A stretch of 64,000 nt of DNA from a virus: IMG/VR virus record IMGVR_UViG_3300037258_000161, positions 1 through 64,000 of that record. One strand, written 5' to 3'. This document shows positions 50,344-58,799 of this stretch, piece by piece (position 1 is the first letter of the stretch; each line of letters starts with the position of its first letter). Below the pieces are notes generated by a model. The model searched no databases and was not told the DNA's origin. It worked only from the letters and a program-made list of their open reading frames with translations. The translations under genes and the position numbers were made by a program.

Positions 50344-50987
50344 TAGCGCAGGCGCGTCATGATCGTGCCAGTCGTGAGCCGGTAGTCCTTCAGTGCCGCG
50401 AGGTCAGCCTGAGTCAGGGCGACCGCCACGCCACCGCCAGACCGCTCCAAACGGTACGAATACGCCCCTAATGTTTCCCCGATCACGCCCGCCGCAAGAG
50501 TCGGCGCCGCGAGTACTGACAGCACTGCATTCGCGCAGACCATCACCACGTCGTCGGGTACCTCGGGGTAACCGTAGTTCCGGCAGACCTTGAAGGTCTG
50601 GGGGTACAAATCGGAATCCCAGTACACATAGGGCAGGTTGATGATGAAGTCGGTCCCCACGTCCAACCGGATGCGGTCGATCCCGTCGAAGATGAACCAG
50701 GTGATCGGGATGTCCGGCAAATCAATGCCGCCGCCGAAGTCGCTCCCGATCGCGGTCACGGAGATGACCTCGGTCGTGGTCTTGTCCGGCAGCAGGATCT
50801 CGGAGTCGTGGCCGCGGAAGATGCCCGTCTCATCCGCGTGCAGCAGGAAGTCCCGCCGGCAGTAGCGGCGGATCTGCGCCGAGGCGTCGGCCAGGAGCGC
50901 CGGGGCACGCGTGGCCTCAGCCTCGGTCAGGTCGCGCCCCAGCCGCGCGGCGACGTCATCCGGCTGGGCGAGAGGGGGCGGGCTCAT
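50343..50987 (-). CDS. Head-tail connector (adaptor)
   Basis: 214 residues. N-terminus PPPLAQPDDVAARLGRDLTEAEATRAPALLADASAQIRRYC is the hallmark of HK97 gp6/SPP1 gp15-like adaptors. It forms the ring under the portal. Right order downstream of the capsid genes. Confidence 0.85.
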   Translation of the reverse strand: MSPPPLAQPDDVAARLGRDLTEAEATRAPALLADASAQIRRYCRRDFLLHADETGIFRGHDSEILLPDKTTTEVISVTAIGSDFGGGIDLPDIPITWFIFDGIDRIRLDVGTDFIINLPYVYWDSDLYPQTFKVCRNYGYPEVPDDVVMVCANAVLSVLAAPTLAAGVIGETLGAYSYRLERSGGGVAVALTQADLAALKDYRLTTGTIMTRLR

Positions 50988-51035
50988 CGGCTACCCCTTC
51001 CTGCCGTCACCGGATGACGTCGCCGCGGTCAGGTG

Positions 51036-51389
51036 CTAGTGGGTGCGGATGCGGCCGGTCACCCAGAGGGTGATCTTCGCCGTGGTCCCCTGCAGGCCAC
51101 TGAGGAAGTCGCCGGGCTGCATGACGATGCCGAGTGTGCCGAGGGTTGAGGCCAGCGATGACGAGGACACCGCCGCCACGGACAGGGCGGCGGCCACGCG
51201 GTGCGTGACCCCGGCGGTACCCCCCGAGGGCACGACGTCCAGCGTGTAGCCGTACGCGGTGCTCCCGTCGTTGTTGCAGGCCACCACGTTGTCGAGGATC
51301 CAGTCCTCGCCGGCCGGAACGGTGGCGAGGGTGGTCGCCGAGGTAGTCGGCTGTCCCTTGTAGAAGTTGGCGTTCTGGAGCGGTCCCAT
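51036..51389 (-). CDS. Head-associated protein (decoration-like)
   Basis: 117 residues. Beta-rich (ATLATVPAGEDWILDNVVACNNDGS; VMQPGDFLSGLQGTTAKITLWVTGR), without helices. Position directly after the major capsid gene suggests a head decoration or structural protein. No family recognised with certainty. Confidence 0.6.
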   Translation of the reverse strand: MGPLQNANFYKGQPTTSATTLATVPAGEDWILDNVVACNNDGSTAYGYTLDVVPSGGTAGVTHRVAAALSVAAVSSSSLASTLGTLGIVMQPGDFLSGLQGTTAKITLWVTGRIRTH

Positions 51390-51440
51390 GCGTCTTCTCC
51401 TGTTCCTGGTTCGTGTCTTCGTGTTGCCCGGGAACCGGCG

Positions 51441-52442
51441 TCAGACGGCGCTCGCGATGGCACCGAAGGGCCAGCGCTGCTGGGTCCCCCCCGCTCCGTC
51501 GATCGTCTCGGTCGGCTGCATGATGGTGACCGGGTTCGCGGTGGCATAGGCCATGCGGAAGGTCAGCTTCATGGCCACGGCGTTCTGCTGGAGGAGGTTG
51601 AGGACGACCTGCCCGGAGTCGTTGCTGATGACGCCCACATCGGTCATCTGGAACGAGATGTCCTGCCGCAGCCCGATCACAGCCTTGGTCCAGTCGCCGC
51701 ACAGCACCTGGGCCTTGGCGCCTTGCCACGAGCCGTTCTTGACCTCCGTCATCGTGTAGCCGTACAGAAGCGAGTTCCCCGTCGCCTTGCCGTTCTGCAT
51801 GTCGGGGGCATAGATCGGGACACCCTGTTCCGACCGCAGTCCCTTCAGCCGCCATCCCAGGCCGGGACGCGCGGCGAAGCCGTCCACCGTGTAGCCGGTC
51901 TGGGACATTGCGTCCCCGAGGGCCGCGATGGACTGCCCGAAGTCGTCCGCCGACTCGGTCCCGGCGGAATCCAGGTAACCATCCTGGACGACGTTCCCGG
52001 CCGCTACCGCACCGTCGTAGATCGCCTGTCCCCATGTGGTGGGCTTGGCGACATTCCAGAAAACAGCCGAGTCGATCAGTGCGCCGAGCGCCTCCACCAT
52101 CCGCGGCTGGACCTGCGCCCAGACATCCACATCGGCGTCATCGAGATACGCCTTCGGAACGGGGATGATCGTGGCGAGTTCCTCCACGACCAGCTGGACG
52201 CCCTTCCATGCCTGCGCCGCCGTCTGCACGAGGCCCGTGTCGCCTCCGACGAAGTAGGCGACCGGCAGCATGTCCAGCACGGGGATGCGCTGGGTCTTGG
52301 AGGACAGCGGCATGTGCGCCATCAGGCCCAGGGCCGCGCTCGAAGTCGGGAGTTCCTGGAAGATCTCGTTGCTCAGCGGCTCCGGCACGAGTGCGTCGGA
52401 ACCGCTGGAGCGCGAGATGAGGTCGTTATAGACACCCGTCAT
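51441..52442 (-). CDS. Major capsid protein (HK97 fold)
   Basis: 333 residues. LISRSSGSDALVPEPLSNEIFQELP at the start, then AQAWKGVQLVVEELATIIPVPKAYLDDAD (E-loop/spine-like), and a C-terminal AVAMKLTFRMAYATANPV strand, all typical of HK97-fold capsid proteins of actinophages. A scaffold gene precedes it. A duplicate of its first residues lies at 53574-53639. Confidence 0.92.
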   Translation of the reverse strand: MTGVYNDLISRSSGSDALVPEPLSNEIFQELPTSSAALGLMAHMPLSSKTQRIPVLDMLPVAYFVGGDTGLVQTAAQAWKGVQLVVEELATIIPVPKAYLDDADVDVWAQVQPRMVEALGALIDSAVFWNVAKPTTWGQAIYDGAVAAGNVVQDGYLDSAGTESADDFGQSIAALGDAMSQTGYTVDGFAARPGLGWRLKGLRSEQGVPIYAPDMQNGKATGNSLLYGYTMTEVKNGSWQGAKAQVLCGDWTKAVIGLRQDISFQMTDVGVISNDSGQVVLNLLQQNAVAMKLTFRMAYATANPVTIMQPTETIDGAGGTQQRWPFGAIASAV

Positions 52443-52495
52443 CGGGCTTACCGCCTTTCACTGTGGGGCAGCCCGGCATGGCGGTGCTGCTGGAA

Positions 52496-53194
52496 TTACC
52501 TGGAACGGAGGTCTTCGTACTGGTTGCGGATCCACTCGCCGCCAGTCCGCGGCGCGTCACGGCCCGCAGGGGACGCCCCGGCGCGCATGGCTTCTACGGG
52601 CCGGCGCCCGCGGGCTGCCGCCGCCGTTCCCGCGGCAGTGGCTGAGGTGCCGTTCGCGCCAGCCGCCGCCTGGGCCGTGGCGAGCTGGGCCGCCACCTGG
52701 TCGGCGACACGGTTGTTGATCTCGGCGGCGATGGCCTCCGCATTCGCGTTGATCTCGTCCTCGGTCGCACCGCTGAGCGTGTCGATCAGCCCGGGAGGGA
52801 GTCCGTACGTGGCCGCCGCGAGGGTGCGGTGATAGCGGCCCTCCGCGTCAGCCGCGCGCTGCTCAGCCGCGGCCCGGGCGTCGGTCTCACGCTGGAGCTC
52901 GGTCTTCTGGGCGTCCTCGATCGCGGCGAGCTTCCTGGCTGCCTCGCCGCCCGCCTGGACCTGGTTTCTGTACCTGTTCGCCGCCGTCTCGTTCTTGCGG
53001 GACAGGTCCCGCCACTTCTTTGCCTCAGCCTGCGCCGCGGCGAGCGGGTCACCCTCGGTGCCGTCATCGCCGCCGGTGAGAGCGTCGGCGAGCATCTCCG
53101 CCGGGTCACCCCCGGCGTCAGCGGCCGGGGCTGCGGGTGCGGTGGCGTCAGCGGTTCCGGTGCCTTCCGCCCCGGCTCCTGCGTCTTCGGACAT
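52496..53194 (-). CDS. Scaffolding protein
   Basis: 232 residues from ATG 53194 (GGGAGG site). Acidic Ala/Gly-rich N-terminus, a long central coiled coil (KKWRDLSRKNETAANRYRNQ ... RETDARAAAEQRAADAEGRYH) and a C-terminal RNQYEDLRSR tail. Standard scaffold composition, immediately upstream of the capsid gene. Confidence 0.85.
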   Translation of the reverse strand: MSEDAGAGAEGTGTADATAPAAPAADAGGDPAEMLADALTGGDDGTEGDPLAAAQAEAKKWRDLSRKNETAANRYRNQVQAGGEAARKLAAIEDAQKTELQRETDARAAAEQRAADAEGRYHRTLAAATYGLPPGLIDTLSGATEDEINANAEAIAAEINNRVADQVAAQLATAQAAAGANGTSATAAGTAAAARGRRPVEAMRAGASPAGRDAPRTGGEWIRNQYEDLRSR

Positions 53195-53273
53195 GCGGAT
53201 GCCTCCCATTCCGGGAAATGAAAAAGCCCTCCGCCATTCCGGCTGAGAGCTCCGTGGTGCCGCGCGAGCGCGG

Positions 53274-53558
53274 TTACTTGCGGGTGGGGCCGTCCGCCTT
53301 GAGGCTGCCGTCAGGTGCCCAGGTCGGGGGAATACGGGAAGAGAGACCCAGCTGTTTCGCGCGCATCATGACGAATCTCCGGACCGCCGCGCGTGCCTCG
53401 TCGGTAGCAGGCTTGATGCGGCCGATCGCCTTGATGGCGTTGTCCAGGTCAGCGGCGTTCTGAATGTTGAACCGGGGGCGCCCACCGGGCTTCGCTGGAG
53501 GCAGCGCCTTCCGCTGCTTCTGGAGCTTCCGCATGGTCGCGACGTCGGGTGTGGCCAT
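53274..53558 (-). CDS. Small basic head-module protein
   Basis: 94 residues from ATG 53558 (AGGAAGGAAG site). MRKLQKQRKALPPAKPGGRPRF then RIKPATDEARAAVRRFVMMRAKQLG. Basic and helical. A recurring gene next to capsid genes in related phages, role unknown. The open frame continues upstream into a duplicated capsid fragment. Confidence 0.65.
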   Translation of the reverse strand: MATPDVATMRKLQKQRKALPPAKPGGRPRFNIQNAADLDNAIKAIGRIKPATDEARAAVRRFVMMRAKQLGLSSRIPPTWAPDGSLKADGPTRK

Positions 53559-53573
53559 GGGCCGCTTCCTTCC

Positions 53574-53639
53574 TGGCGAGAGGGGTTCGGGGACGAGGGG
53601 GTCACTGCCACTCGAGCGGGAGATGGCTGAGCCATAGGA
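53574..53639 (-). pseudogene. Duplicated N-terminal fragment of the major capsid gene
   Basis: In frame with the gene above, this stretch encodes SYGSAISRSSGSDPLVPEPLS. The major capsid protein begins with NDLISRSSGSDALVPEPLS. A ~15-residue near-identical block outside the capsid gene, with no capsid body after it, marks a recombination scar. Confidence 0.7.
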
Positions 53640-53672
53640 AGCCACGGGACCTCCCGTCGCTACGCTGGGAGC

Positions 53673-53858
53673 ATGGCCAAGGTTCACCTGCAGGTCCGGG
53701 CCGCTGGACCGGGTCGCGCACGGAAGCTCGCCCGGTACATGACCCGGTGGGAGGGCGGTACTACGCGACCCGAGGTGCCCCTACCGCGTCAGGGTGAGCC
53801 TTATCCCAGTACCGCCGCCATGCCCGCACTGCATCCGGTCCAGAGAAACCTCTGGTGA
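53673..53858 (+). CDS. Small basic protein with leaderless promoter
   Basis: 61 residues starting MAKVHLQVRAAGPGRARKLARYM. A TACGCT -10-like hexamer (53661-53666) ends 6 nt before the ATG, the same spacing as other unit heads here. It overlaps the antisense end of the MuF-like gene by ~100 bp, which lowers confidence. Unknown function. Confidence 0.35.
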   Translation: MAKVHLQVRAAGPGRARKLARYMTRWEGGTTRPEVPLPRQGEPYPSTAAMPALHPVQRNLW

Positions 53859-54567
53859 CCCGCCTCCATTGCCGGTACAGGTCGTTGTCGCGGAGGGCCT
53901 TGGCGTCTTCCCTGCTAAAGGCTGCTGCGGCGCTGCAACGGCAACGCGAATGCGCCTTAAATCCTGCGGTCTGGGCGGTTTTGTACACTGCGCCACGTCC
54001 CGCTAGAAGGGCGCACCACGCGCATGGATCCGCCGCCGTAACGCGGTACCAGGCGACCGCTGCCGAGTCCTGCTGGACGGCCTGCAGGACCGCTGTGCGG
54101 GCCCCGTTCTGGATCAGCCGGGTAGCCGCCGACGCCATCACGTTCCCGGTCGCCTGCGCCGCCTGCGGGACGGGCTGCCCGGCCTTGATGCGCTTCAGCA
54201 GCGAGTACGGGCCGGTCGAGTCCAGCGTGGCCGTGACGAGTTCCGGGGGAGGCGGAGGGGGCACGCTCAGCAGCGGGGGAAGCGTGACCACCCCGGCTGC
54301 TGAGCGGGCCTGCTGATAGTACGCGTTCCCCGCCTGCCCCATCGCCTGTGACTGGGTCCCGATGACCGCGGTGATGGACGTGCGCACCTGGGGCCATGAC
54401 GAGATCACGTTCCGCAGGTCAAGCAGTCCCCACAGGCTGGTGATCTGCGAGAGAAGCCATGCCACCTGCCACGCCTGCTGCTGCCTGGAAGATTCGGCGA
54501 TCTGGGCCTGCGCCGCACGGGACGCGGTCGGCTGCGTGAGCGGCACCGGCCCGGCGTAGAGGCTCAC
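53761..54567 (-). CDS. MuF-like minor head protein
   Basis: 268 residues. Helical N-terminus, a proline-rich linker (LSVPPPPPPELV), then WYRVTAADPCAWCALLAGRGAVY ... FKAHSRCRCSAAAAF, the Cys/His motif of MuF-type proteins. These associate with the portal and are ejected or mature the capsid. Coupled by ATGA to the portal. Confidence 0.85.
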   Translation of the reverse strand: MSLYAGPVPLTQPTASRAAQAQIAESSRQQQAWQVAWLLSQITSLWGLLDLRNVISSWPQVRTSITAVIGTQSQAMGQAGNAYYQQARSAAGVVTLPPLLSVPPPPPPELVTATLDSTGPYSLLKRIKAGQPVPQAAQATGNVMASAATRLIQNGARTAVLQAVQQDSAAVAWYRVTAADPCAWCALLAGRGAVYKTAQTAGFKAHSRCRCSAAAAFSREDAKALRDNDLYRQWRRVTRGFSGPDAVRAWRRYWDKAHPDAVGAPRVA

Positions 54568-56177
54568 ACGCCGTGGGTCCGTTTCAATGCTGGCCCCTGG
54601 AAGGGATCGTCATCACCCGGAGGTGCCTGCTGGGCGCCCTGGGTCATCTGCGACTCGATCAGCTGATCCAGTTCCGCCAGCGCACCCTGCTTCGACGCTG
54701 CGGCCTTCCAGCGGGCCACATCATCGGCACTCGTCCCCGGCACCCGCTGCCACAGTTCCGTCGCGGGCACGCCGAGCATCTGGGTGAGTTTCCCGAGGGC
54801 GTCCACGGTGCCGGCGAACGCCCGGCCGCCCGTGTCGCGCCAGACGATCACCGCGGCGTCGTCATTCCACCCGGCCAGGTCGCCGGCTGCTTTCGACGCG
54901 AGCTGGAAGGTCTGCTTGTGGGGCTCGTTCAGGACACCCTGGGCCTCTTCCACTCTGCGGTCGAGCGCGTCGCGACTCGCAGTCAGGGCGTCTGCGGACA
55001 GATTTACCATCTGCCCCAAAAGATAATAAGGCGGCAACTGCGTGATGGTGCTCATGTGCACGATCGTGGCCTCGGCCGACTTGAGAAACCCCGTGAGATC
55101 CGTTTGCGCGAATTCACCGAATTTCGTGTCGGAATCCTCAGCCGTAAAGAGGCGGTCAACACCAGCCCGGAACGGCTCCTTCGGGTTCCCGTCCTCGTCA
55201 GACACAACCATCCCCGTGACCCACCGCTGCCTGAAAGCCCCGTACTGCTGGGCCATCAGGGCATTGAAGGTCGTGGTGTTCAGCTGGTCCTGCAGCGGGA
55301 TCAGCGGCTCCACGATCCCGGAGACGTCCATCTCGCCGTCAAGGTCAATCTGGTGCAGGTAGCGAACGACGGGGCACACCCCGAGCCCATGCTCGCTGAC
55401 CGCCTGTGTTCCGTTGAGCAGGACCGGGTCGTCGTCCTGCGGCCAGAACAGGCCCTCAGTGTCGGCCTTCCCGGTCAGCGTGTAGACCTTCTGGTCGTCA
55501 TACAGCCGCACGATCCGCCGCGCCCCGCCGGGCGCGTTGACGACGGTCTCCTCGACTGCGTAGGCAGGCCATTCGTCGTCAACGTCATCGGCGTACAGGG
55601 CGGTGAGGCGCCGCGGCGACACCGGCCGGATCACCGGATACGGCTCCCCGGGCAGCACCACTGTGTAGGCGAGCCCGTACTCGATCACCGAGCGGTGCAG
55701 GCCGTGCTGACGGCCTCCCATCCGGTTGGCCTGCCAGATCCGCCACGGCCCGTCATCTTCCTGCGGGGACTGGGCCTCTGCATGCGCGGCCTTCGCCTGG
55801 GCGAGAATCCCCGCCGCCCCAGCGGTATCACCGGCCTGCAGGGCGTCGTGAGCGCCCGCCAGGGCCACCGACACGTCATCGACCACATCCGCCGCCGCGC
55901 TCGGCCGGTAGCCGTCCACGTGCAGGTTCTGGCTAATCGTGGACACCACCAGCGGCAGGAAGTTCACCACCGACCGGTGCAGCAGCCAGCGGTACTCCTC
56001 CCGCGCGCCCCGCGGCACGTACACCGAGTCGTGGCGCCCGCGCATGTACTTGGAGATCCGCTTCAGGCGCCGCTGCTCGTGACCGCGGATGGCGAGGATC
56101 TTCTGCGCAAGCTGCGGGATGTCCTGGCTGTTTGCTGCGGAGGGAGCGTCGGCCTGCGCGAGCGTCATGACGGTCAC
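54564..56177 (-). CDS. Portal protein
   Basis: 537 residues, SPP1 gp6-like portal of actinophages. Features: YMRGRHDSVYVPRGAREEYRW, NTTTFNALMAQQYGAFRQRWVTG, and the C-terminal helical wing (ALTASRDALDRRVEEAQGVLNEPHKQTFQLA). Sits between TerL and the MuF-like gene, the standard place. It forms the dodecameric ring for DNA entry. Open frames antisense to it are shadows. Confidence 0.92.
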   Translation of the reverse strand: MTVMTLAQADAPSAANSQDIPQLAQKILAIRGHEQRRLKRISKYMRGRHDSVYVPRGAREEYRWLLHRSVVNFLPLVVSTISQNLHVDGYRPSAAADVVDDVSVALAGAHDALQAGDTAGAAGILAQAKAAHAEAQSPQEDDGPWRIWQANRMGGRQHGLHRSVIEYGLAYTVVLPGEPYPVIRPVSPRRLTALYADDVDDEWPAYAVEETVVNAPGGARRIVRLYDDQKVYTLTGKADTEGLFWPQDDDPVLLNGTQAVSEHGLGVCPVVRYLHQIDLDGEMDVSGIVEPLIPLQDQLNTTTFNALMAQQYGAFRQRWVTGMVVSDEDGNPKEPFRAGVDRLFTAEDSDTKFGEFAQTDLTGFLKSAEATIVHMSTITQLPPYYLLGQMVNLSADALTASRDALDRRVEEAQGVLNEPHKQTFQLASKAAGDLAGWNDDAAVIVWRDTGGRAFAGTVDALGKLTQMLGVPATELWQRVPGTSADDVARWKAAASKQGALAELDQLIESQMTQGAQQAPPGDDDPFQGPALKRTHGV

Positions 56178-56211
56178 GCTCGGCCACCGCCCCCCGCGTT
56201 GCCAGCGTCTC

Positions 56212-56217
56212 TAGGCT
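56212..56217 (+). promoter_or_regulatory. -10 hexamer of a leaderless promoter
   Basis: TAGGCT ends 6 nt before ATG 56224, between the divergent portal start (56177) and the DUF6221-type gene. No ribosome site precedes the ATG. Confidence 0.45.
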
Positions 56218-56223
56218 GGATGG

Positions 56224-56601
56224 ATGGCAGACGATGAATACGCAGCCCAGACGGCCTTCCTGCGGGCACGCCTGGACGAGGACGAGGTGTGGGCACGCGA
56301 GGCTGTGCCGCGACCATGGCTCACCCAGGACAACTTCATCGAGTCGCCCGATGGCGGCGAGGTGGCCCGGTTCAACATGAAGGCGGACGCCAGGCTCGCC
56401 GCCCAATACGACCCGGCCCGGGTGCTCCGCGAGGTTGAGGCCAAGCGGAGGATCCTGGATCAGCTGGGGACCGACCTGTCATACCGGCCGCCTGTCCCGG
56501 TGGGCCACCGACGCGCGTGGGCTATCGCGTCGCTGATCGCGGAAGCTATGGCCGGTCCCTACAGCGACCACCCGGACTACCGGCGGGAGCGGAAGCCCTA
56601 G
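56224..56601 (+). CDS. DUF6221-type protein, second copy
   Basis: 125 residues. TAFLRARLDEDEVWAREAV, then YDPARVLREVEAKRRILDQL, then YSDHPDYRRERKP give the same signature as the gene at 48166. It is a single-gene plus-strand moron between portal and TerL, with its own leaderless promoter, and its end overlaps the TerL stop by 4 bp. It may be expressed in lysogens. Function unknown. Confidence 0.75.
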   Translation: MADDEYAAQTAFLRARLDEDEVWAREAVPRPWLTQDNFIESPDGGEVARFNMKADARLAAQYDPARVLREVEAKRRILDQLGTDLSYRPPVPVGHRRAWAIASLIAEAMAGPYSDHPDYRRERKP

Positions 56602-58280
56602 CTGAACCCGTAGACCTTCCCCGAACGGGGCTTCTTCTCCGCTGGCTTGCCGGCCAGGTACAGCCGCCGCACCATCCGGGCGCCGATCACGCACACCGCG
56701 GCGTCGATCTTCTTCGGCGAGTCCCTGGTCTCCTTCGCGACCGACACGCCCCACCTATTCGGGTGCCGCCGCGCGTTCCCCACATGCCGGGCAACCCGCG
56801 AGTCACCGTCGTGGGTGAACGCCCGGTCCTCGATCTCCTGCAGGGTGAGCTCGCACGCCATCGTGAAGTCATAGACCCGGGTCCGCATATCCCACGCGAC
56901 CGGCTGCGGATCCTTCCCGCCCGGCACCGCGTGGAGCTTCAGCTGGTCGCCGTAGCGCTTCGGCCACTCGACCTTGGTGAACGACTCCCACTCACGGACG
57001 TCCGCGAAGAACGCAACGACGTTCCAGTGCTCGAAGGAGTGCTCCACGGCCGCGTCGACCTGTGCGACGGGAACCGGCTGGGCCTCCACGCCGGCACGTG
57101 CAGGCGCCGGCTCCCAGACCTCTATGCAGAAGACGTGGCCGGTCTCGACATGGCAGCCGAGGAGCGCGGTCGCGTCATTGGTGCGCGAGCCGTCGAAGAA
57201 CATGACGATCTCGTCGCCATCAGGGACTGGCACCGAGGGGTCGGAGATGGCCGCCCACTCCTGCGGCGTGACCCAACTCGTCAGTGACGCGACCGGCTGG
57301 TTCAGGTAGAACCGCCTGGCAACGTCCGGGGCGGTCCGCAGCGACAGGATGCGGTCCATGATCGTCTGCTGGTCAACCCAGAAGCAGTCGTGATACGCCG
57401 CTGCGATCCCGGTCCGCAGGGAATCGTCGTCGGTCAGGTCCGTGTCCGGCGGGGCAACGTACGCGTCGTAGAGAATCTTCGCCCGCGACCGGGTGAGCCC
57501 TTCCTCCTGGGCCACCCACGCGTCCCACGTAGCCTCGGCCACCGAGCCCGCGCCAGGCTCCCACGCGTTGCACGTCTCCACGCCACGGCTGCCCGACTTC
57601 GCCATGTTGCGGTCCATCACCGCAGCGAGCTCAGAACCGCCGTTCGCAGGGCGCCACAGTTCGGTCTCGTCAAGCAGCCCGAACGTCGTCAGCGCGCCCT
57701 CAGCGGCGGACGCCGATGAGGTGATGATCTCTAGCTGGCCGCCGTTCTCGCTGTACGTGACCGTCTTCCCCGGGTCGAGCCCGAAGTCGCGCACGAGCCG
57801 CGAGCTCTTGGGCATCATCGCCCGGACCATGCGGTTTGTGTTCGCGGTCTGGGACTCTGACGTGGCCGCGATCTGCACCAGCGGCATGTCCACGGGCTTG
57901 CCGCGGACACCGCCCCACGTCCGGGGGTCGTCAGGGTCGCGTTCGCAGAAGTGGGAGAAGCGCACGGGCCCGCAGAGTTCCGTGATGCAGTGCGCGCCGG
58001 CCCCGGGCGACTTCCCGGCACCTTTGCTGAGCCTGCGCACCCCATGCTGGTACAGCCATCGCGTGGTGATCTCCTCCAGCGAGTACCACCACAAGATCCA
58101 GTGGCGCTGCGACGGCGTGTACTCCCACGGCAGCCCCGCTCGCGGGCCGTTCGGGTGCCTCAGGTACTTCGCCGCGAAGAAGATTGCCTCGTAGCCCAGC
58201 GTGAACTCAGGCTCGCCTGGAGGAAGCGTTACCAGCCGGTCGAGCGGGCCCGGTAGCTCAGTTGGCCTCGCGCTTGCCAC
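56598..58280 (-). CDS. Terminase large subunit
   Basis: 560 residues. ATPase: Gly/Lys loop HGVRRLSKGAGKSPGAGA and Walker B-like LTTFGLLDETELW. Nuclease: an EIVMFFDGSRTNDATALLG acidic strand and later Asp residues (HWNVVAFFADVREW). This is a TerL of the phage class with an atypical Walker A. It packages DNA through the portal. Overlaps the TerS gene by 23 bp. Confidence 0.92.
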   Translation of the reverse strand: MASARPTELPGPLDRLVTLPPGEPEFTLGYEAIFFAAKYLRHPNGPRAGLPWEYTPSQRHWILWWYSLEEITTRWLYQHGVRRLSKGAGKSPGAGAHCITELCGPVRFSHFCERDPDDPRTWGGVRGKPVDMPLVQIAATSESQTANTNRMVRAMMPKSSRLVRDFGLDPGKTVTYSENGGQLEIITSSASAAEGALTTFGLLDETELWRPANGGSELAAVMDRNMAKSGSRGVETCNAWEPGAGSVAEATWDAWVAQEEGLTRSRAKILYDAYVAPPDTDLTDDDSLRTGIAAAYHDCFWVDQQTIMDRILSLRTAPDVARRFYLNQPVASLTSWVTPQEWAAISDPSVPVPDGDEIVMFFDGSRTNDATALLGCHVETGHVFCIEVWEPAPARAGVEAQPVPVAQVDAAVEHSFEHWNVVAFFADVREWESFTKVEWPKRYGDQLKLHAVPGGKDPQPVAWDMRTRVYDFTMACELTLQEIEDRAFTHDGDSRVARHVGNARRHPNRWGVSVAKETRDSPKKIDAAVCVIGARMVRRLYLAGKPAEKKPRSGKVYGFS

Positions 58281-58704
58281 GCCACGCCGCCATGCTCGCC
58301 ACGGCCGCCGCTTCGTCCGGGTCCTCGGGCTTATCGCGCTCCAGTTCCAGCCGCAGGCGACGCCTGTCGCCCTCGGTCATCAGCAGCCGGGCCATCAGCG
58401 CGTCCCAGGCCGCGAACATCACCGCCGACGGGCGGCCAGAGTTCAGCTGCTGCGACATGACCTCCGAGCCGATCCGCAGCATGTTCCAGTCGGTCGGCTC
58501 CCAGAACGCGCTCTGCCCCGACCGCCCAGCGGACTCGTACAGGTCTCGGATCAGCGGATGCCACGCAGGGTCGGGCTCGGGCACGCCAGGCCCGGAGGAT
58601 GCCCCACGGCTGCCTGCTGGTGCCTTCGTGACGGGCCCTGCTGGATCCTTGTTCGTCCTCCGGCGCTGGTCTGTGCGCTTCGGGACCGGGCCGCGGCTAC
58701 CCAC
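58258..58704 (-). CDS. Terminase small subunit
   Basis: 148 residues from GTG 58704; TTG 58713 is an alternative. GSRGPVPKRTDQRRRTN start, then a helical core (WHPLIRDLYESAGRSGQSAFWEPTDWNMLRIG ... DALMARLLMTEGDRRRLRLEL). Typical of actinophage TerS. It recognises the packaging site, probably nearby in 58705-60114. Confidence 0.8.
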   Translation of the reverse strand: MGSRGPVPKRTDQRRRTNKDPAGPVTKAPAGSRGASSGPGVPEPDPAWHPLIRDLYESAGRSGQSAFWEPTDWNMLRIGSEVMSQQLNSGRPSAVMFAAWDALMARLLMTEGDRRRLRLELERDKPEDPDEAAAVASMAAWRGKREAN

Positions 58705-58799
58705 GGTGGACAACCTTCATCGACTGCTCCCATTCCGGGTACGGCCCATTCCGGGCTACTGCCAGGGATGGCCCGCATTCCGCAGGGAGCCCTAGCCGA

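Noticed and set aside
54573-56237. 554-codon plus-strand open frame
   Set aside because: Antisense shadow of the portal gene; composition Arg/His/Pro-rich and no family features.
58247-58266. tRNA 5'-half-like string (GGCCCGGTAGCTCAGTTGG)
   Set aside because: Resembles acceptor plus D arm, but no closing GAGC, anticodon or T arm follows, and it lies inside the TerL/TerS coding overlap.
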